A DNA stretch of 64,000 nt from NCBI GenBank assembly GCA_016716125.1, contig JADJWZ010000005.1:1-64000 (forward strand). The letters run 5' to 3'. Under the pieces are notes generated by a model that had not been told where the DNA came from, made no database searches, and worked only from the letters and a program-made list of their open reading frames with translations. How positions within the stretch are numbered: position 1 is the first letter of the stretch; each line of letters opens with the position of its first letter. The position numbers were made by a program, and so were the translations under genes. Shown here one piece after another: positions 61,081 through 64,000 of the stretch. The DNA comes from Ignavibacteria bacterium. GTDB taxonomy: Bacteria; Bacteroidota; Ignavibacteria; Tepidaquicellales; Tepidaquicellaceae.

Positions 61081-62247
61081 ATGAATTATAAAAATATCCT
61101 GAAATATATTTTTTTATATCTGACCGTATTTTCGTCAGCCGGTTTAAATTTTACTCTTCCTGAATCAAACCGGAACTCGTTATCCTTTTATCAAAACAAT
61201 CTGCAGCATAGAGTAATTGATGAAAGTGATTCCTCAGAATTCAGCAGTGACGGTCCTGTAATTGTCTATGAAGAGGGAAATATAAAGAGTTACTCAGTCA
61301 TACCGGGAAGTAATGATTTTAAAACTTCAGTAAAGACCATTGGAGCTGAAGACATCTTATCCTGTTACGTCGATGAGAAAGGTGATCAGTTCAATTTCCG
61401 TCTGAAAGAATCCGTGAACACCGAAAATGATGTTTATGATCTTCCCGAAAAGATGCTGATACTTTCCGATATCGAAGGTAACTTCAAAGGATTTTATTTA
61501 ATATTAAAAGGAGCGGGGGTTATCAATGAAAATTTTGAATGGACATTCGGAAACGGACATCTGGTTCTCGTTGGTGATTTTTTTGACAGAGGTTTAAATG
61601 TTACTGAATGTCTATGGCTAATTTATAAACTTGAATACGAAGCTGAACAGAGCGGAGGGAAAGTTCATTTCATTCTCGGCAATCACGAAATGATGGTACT
61701 CAGAGGAGATCTGAGATATGTCAGAGCAAAATATTTTTCTAACGCGGATTCATTAAAACTTAGTTATGATAAATGGTTTGCAAAGAATACCGAACTCGGG
61801 AAATGGCTGAGAAGTAAAAACGCAGTTGAAAAAATCGGAGATTATTTATTCGTTCACGCCGGTATAAGCAAAGATTTTCCTGCGGATACTTTTTCTCTGA
61901 CCGACATAAACGTTAACATAAGATTATCGATAGATAAAACTTTTCCTGGCGGTAAAACTTCTAAAGATATTTTTATCGGAAGCGGCGGTCCGCTCTGGTA
62001 CAGAGGTATTATAAAAGAAACAGAAACTCAGGAAGATGTAGAGAAAACTCTCAGCGTATTCAATTCATCAAAAATGATAGCCGGTCACACGATAGTTGAC
62101 AGCATAAAACATCTTTATAACGGCAAAGTGATAGCGATAGATCTTGATCATAATGAAAATACGAAGAAAGGAGTTATGTTTGCGCTTTGGTTTGAGAATG
62201 GAAAATTTTATATGATAGATAATAACGGTTTAAAATCAGAGTTGTAA
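61081..62247 (+). CDS. Secreted calcineurin-like (Shewanella-type) phosphatase
   Basis: 388 residues. A hydrophobic signal segment (ILKYIFLYLTVFSSAGLNF) is followed by metallophosphatase motifs ILSDIEGNFKGF, VGDFFDRGLNVTE, ILGNHEMMVLRGD, FVHAGISKDF and AGHTIVDS. The order and the RGD-LRYVRAKYF region match Shewanella-like protein phosphatases (PPP superfamily). It is likely to act on phosphoproteins or phosphoesters in the periplasm. The ~110 residues before the first motif are not conserved. Confidence 0.82.
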   Translation: MNYKNILKYIFLYLTVFSSAGLNFTLPESNRNSLSFYQNNLQHRVIDESDSSEFSSDGPVIVYEEGNIKSYSVIPGSNDFKTSVKTIGAEDILSCYVDEKGDQFNFRLKESVNTENDVYDLPEKMLILSDIEGNFKGFYLILKGAGVINENFEWTFGNGHLVLVGDFFDRGLNVTECLWLIYKLEYEAEQSGGKVHFILGNHEMMVLRGDLRYVRAKYFSNADSLKLSYDKWFAKNTELGKWLRSKNAVEKIGDYLFVHAGISKDFPADTFSLTDINVNIRLSIDKTFPGGKTSKDIFIGSGGPLWYRGIIKETETQEDVEKTLSVFNSSKMIAGHTIVDSIKHLYNGKVIAIDLDHNENTKKGVMFALWFENGKFYMIDNNGLKSEL

Positions 62248-62308
62248 TGATCCCGTATAACGGGCAACTTTCACTTACATATTTTTTAACTTATTAAATT
62301 CCTATAGT

Positions 62309-63418
62309 ATGAAAAAAAACATACATCTCTTAATTGCTGCAATATTTGTGATACAAATTTCTTTTAATACAAATATCTCAGGACAGACTTCCGCCGACAG
62401 GGATGTTTTGTTAAAAAAAATAACGGAGCTTAAAGAAGAAACCAAGGTGAAGTCATTAATCACCGGTATAAAAAAAGGTGATGAAGAAATTCTGACCATT
62501 GCGCTCGGTGAATCAATGACTTCCGTTCCGGCTTCAGCGGATATGCATATACGGATAGGCGGAGTGTCTGAAATATTCTTCGGCACTCTGCTGATGATAC
62601 TTTCTGAAAAAGGTGAAATTGATATTGATGAAAAAATTTCTAAATGGATGCCGGAGCTGCTCGCTGCGGATAAAGTCACGCCTTTAATGCTTATTAAAAA
62701 TACCGCCGGTTATAAAGATTATGTTCTAAATAAAGATTTTGTTGATCTGGTTACGAAAGAGCCGTTCAGAAATTTCAGCAGAGAGGAAATTATTGCTTAT
62801 TCAGTCGGCGGCGGTGAACTGAATTTCACGCCGGGCACAGATCAAAAATATTCACACACGGAATTTACCATACTGGGAAAAGTAATCGAGCGCGCTACCG
62901 GAAAAAAAATGCCTGAGCTTTATGAAGAATATATTTTCAGTCCGCTTAATCTTCAGAATACCGGTTACAGCGTTAATCAGGAACTTCCGTCTCCTGTGCT
63001 TCATGCATTCAGTTCCGATCGCGGAATTTACGAAGACGCTACTTACTGGAATCCTTCATGGACAGGGGATTCGGGACCTTTGTATTCAAATTTGAATGAT
63101 CTGATCAGATTCGCCCGTGCATTCGGAAAGGGAAGTCTTCTTACTCCCGCATCGTTTGAAAGACTTGTAAGCAGACCTGAAGGAGCAAAAAATCCTGATC
63201 TGTATTTTGCTTCGGGTTTCGTTGTCGCCAACGGATGGTATGCTCAGAATCCCAGCTTCAACGGATACAGCGGCGCATTCGGATATCTGCCGGAAGATGA
63301 TCTAACGGTAATAGTATTTACTACGCAGTCAGATGATCCCAAGTCTGATGCGCAGGCATTTAAAATATTAAAGGAGATTGTTAAAATTATCAGTCCGGAA
63401 AAAGTTATCAATTTCTGA
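62309..63418 (+). CDS. Secreted beta-lactamase-fold protein without active-site Ser and Lys
   Basis: 369 residues. A signal peptide (HLLIAAIFVIQISFNTNISG) precedes a class C beta-lactamase/DD-peptidase fold. The segment IRIGGVSEIFFGTLLMILSE aligns with the usual RIGSVSKTFTA, but Gly85 and Glu88 stand in place of the nucleophile Ser and its Lys. The Y-x-N motif is YSH (KYSHTEFTILGKVIE), and the late motif reads GYSGAFGYL. So hydrolysis by the usual mechanism is not possible. The frame is intact. It may act as a binding or regulatory protein. It starts 61 bases after the phosphatase gene. Confidence 0.78.
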   Translation: MKKNIHLLIAAIFVIQISFNTNISGQTSADRDVLLKKITELKEETKVKSLITGIKKGDEEILTIALGESMTSVPASADMHIRIGGVSEIFFGTLLMILSEKGEIDIDEKISKWMPELLAADKVTPLMLIKNTAGYKDYVLNKDFVDLVTKEPFRNFSREEIIAYSVGGGELNFTPGTDQKYSHTEFTILGKVIERATGKKMPELYEEYIFSPLNLQNTGYSVNQELPSPVLHAFSSDRGIYEDATYWNPSWTGDSGPLYSNLNDLIRFARAFGKGSLLTPASFERLVSRPEGAKNPDLYFASGFVVANGWYAQNPSFNGYSGAFGYLPEDDLTVIVFTTQSDDPKSDAQAFKILKEIVKIISPEKVINF

Positions 63419-63691
63419 ATGAACCTGACAATTATTTTTAAAACCGGAAAAAGCATGATAAGAAAGAGATTTGTGTAAGTAATTCCCGATCCCGTAAAGA
63501 TGATTGTTTTACTACTGCTTTTTTACAGGACGGCTAACGGGGAAATTCAAAAAATTTACAGATGCGCCTGATGCTGTATAGTAACTTCACAGTTGCTGAT
63601 CTCAGCTAACTGTTACTGAAATGAATGGACTGTAAAATAATATTCATGAAAGTATGTGATGACAATAGTCAGTAGAATTTATAAAAATATA

Positions 63692-64000
63692 CTATTGTTC
63701 ACTGAGTTTTCTTTTTTTATCAATTTTCAGAATTCTTTCAATCTGTTTTTTCTTATCAGCTTTATTATTCAGTTTATACATCTTATAATCGTAACTGCTG
63801 CTGCCGACTAATCCGCCTACTATTAAGCCGATAAGAATTCCCGAACCCGCGCCGATCATTCCGCCACCAACTGTTTCGAAGCCACTTAAATAACCTGAAG
63901 AAGATTCTTCGTTGGCTGAACCAATTGCTACCCCGGTAATCGTGCCGGCCAATAATCCGACTAATGCACCGGACAACATACTGGGACCTATGTTTTTTTC
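63692..64000 (-). CDS. Glycine-zipper membrane protein (partial)
   Basis: The frame is open to the right edge of the window, so the N-terminus is missing; 103 residues are visible. Two glycine-zipper helices (SGALVGLLAGTITGVAIGSA and GAGSGILIGLIVGGLVGSS) are separated by an SSSGYLSG loop, and a basic tail follows (DKKKQIERILKIDKKRK). Such sequences pack in outer or inner membranes. Function is unknown. Bases 63419-63691 before it hold nothing recognisable. Confidence 0.6.
   Translation of the reverse strand, partial: EKNIGPSMLSGALVGLLAGTITGVAIGSANEESSSGYLSGFETVGGGMIGAGSGILIGLIVGGLVGSSSYDYKMYKLNNKADKKKQIERILKIDKKRKLSEQ

Overview
The window looks like a chromosome segment from a Bacteroidota/Chlorobiota-group bacterium, most likely class Ignavibacteria. 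Four secreted proteins end in a type IX secretion (T9SS) sorting domain with the N-x-P-N-P-F-N-P signature and a C-terminal L-L-x-K, the DNA is AT-rich, and there is a long housekeeping stretch (ftsK, pbp1A, lpxH, ispD, folE2, radA, ppk1, tsaC). No rRNA, tRNA or CRISPR was seen.

Bases 1-12,300 are an accessory island. Its genes all lie on the minus strand except one IS110 element. They are short, unrelated single-function genes: an XRE antitoxin, a DUF6843-like membrane protein, SRPBCC, an alpha/beta hydrolase, MmcQ/YjbR, a small dimeric-barrel protein, DUF5996, a dihydrofolate-reductase-like protein, a restriction-modification pair, an unknown protein and a zinc-ribbon/HEPN protein. Several are separated by roughly 120-150 bp imperfect inverted repeats that resemble integron attC sites, so this looks like a cassette array without a complete integrase. 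Two units (a third is partial) carry the last 20 or so codons of a tyrosine recombinase. In the two full units these codons are followed by a 25-bp core of two inverted arms. Most cassettes in the island carry frameshifts or deletions, whereas about 40 genes from 12.3 to 64 kb show none. The IS110 copy (2302-3685) has a leader that reads as a bridge RNA: guide-like segments match both flanks and its own right end. Removing the element restores a 24-bp inverted repeat.

From 12.3 kb the chromosome is dense and orderly. A plus-strand run holds transaldolase/FSA, gcvT, comB and ftsK. Next come two T9SS-exported proteins (a repeat protein and a subtilase) that share a duplicated terminator hairpin, then ndk, pbp1A, lpxH and a secreted protein on the minus strand. 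A second minus-strand operon runs ispD, esterase, beta-aspartyl peptidase, a catalytically dead amidohydrolase, Nudix and folE2. A plus-strand run at 34.1-42.2 kb combines tsaC with a propeller-like protein, a VWA membrane protein and a large outer-membrane barrel.

The block 51,063-42,264 (minus) is a tightly coupled operon: an ArsS-type radical SAM protein, an FAD oxidoreductase, a membrane ferredoxin protein, a DUF547 lipoprotein, three glycosyltransferases and a TIGR04282 transferase. It looks like a dedicated pathway for a glycosylated, radical-SAM-modified product, possibly arsenosugar-like. Beyond it lie a membrane protein with a duplicated cytoplasmic domain, a beta-helix T9SS protein, radA, a GntR regulator divergent from an LVIVD-repeat T9SS protein, ppk1, a secreted phosphatase, a serine-hydrolase homologue that has lost its nucleophile and lysine, and a partial glycine-zipper protein.
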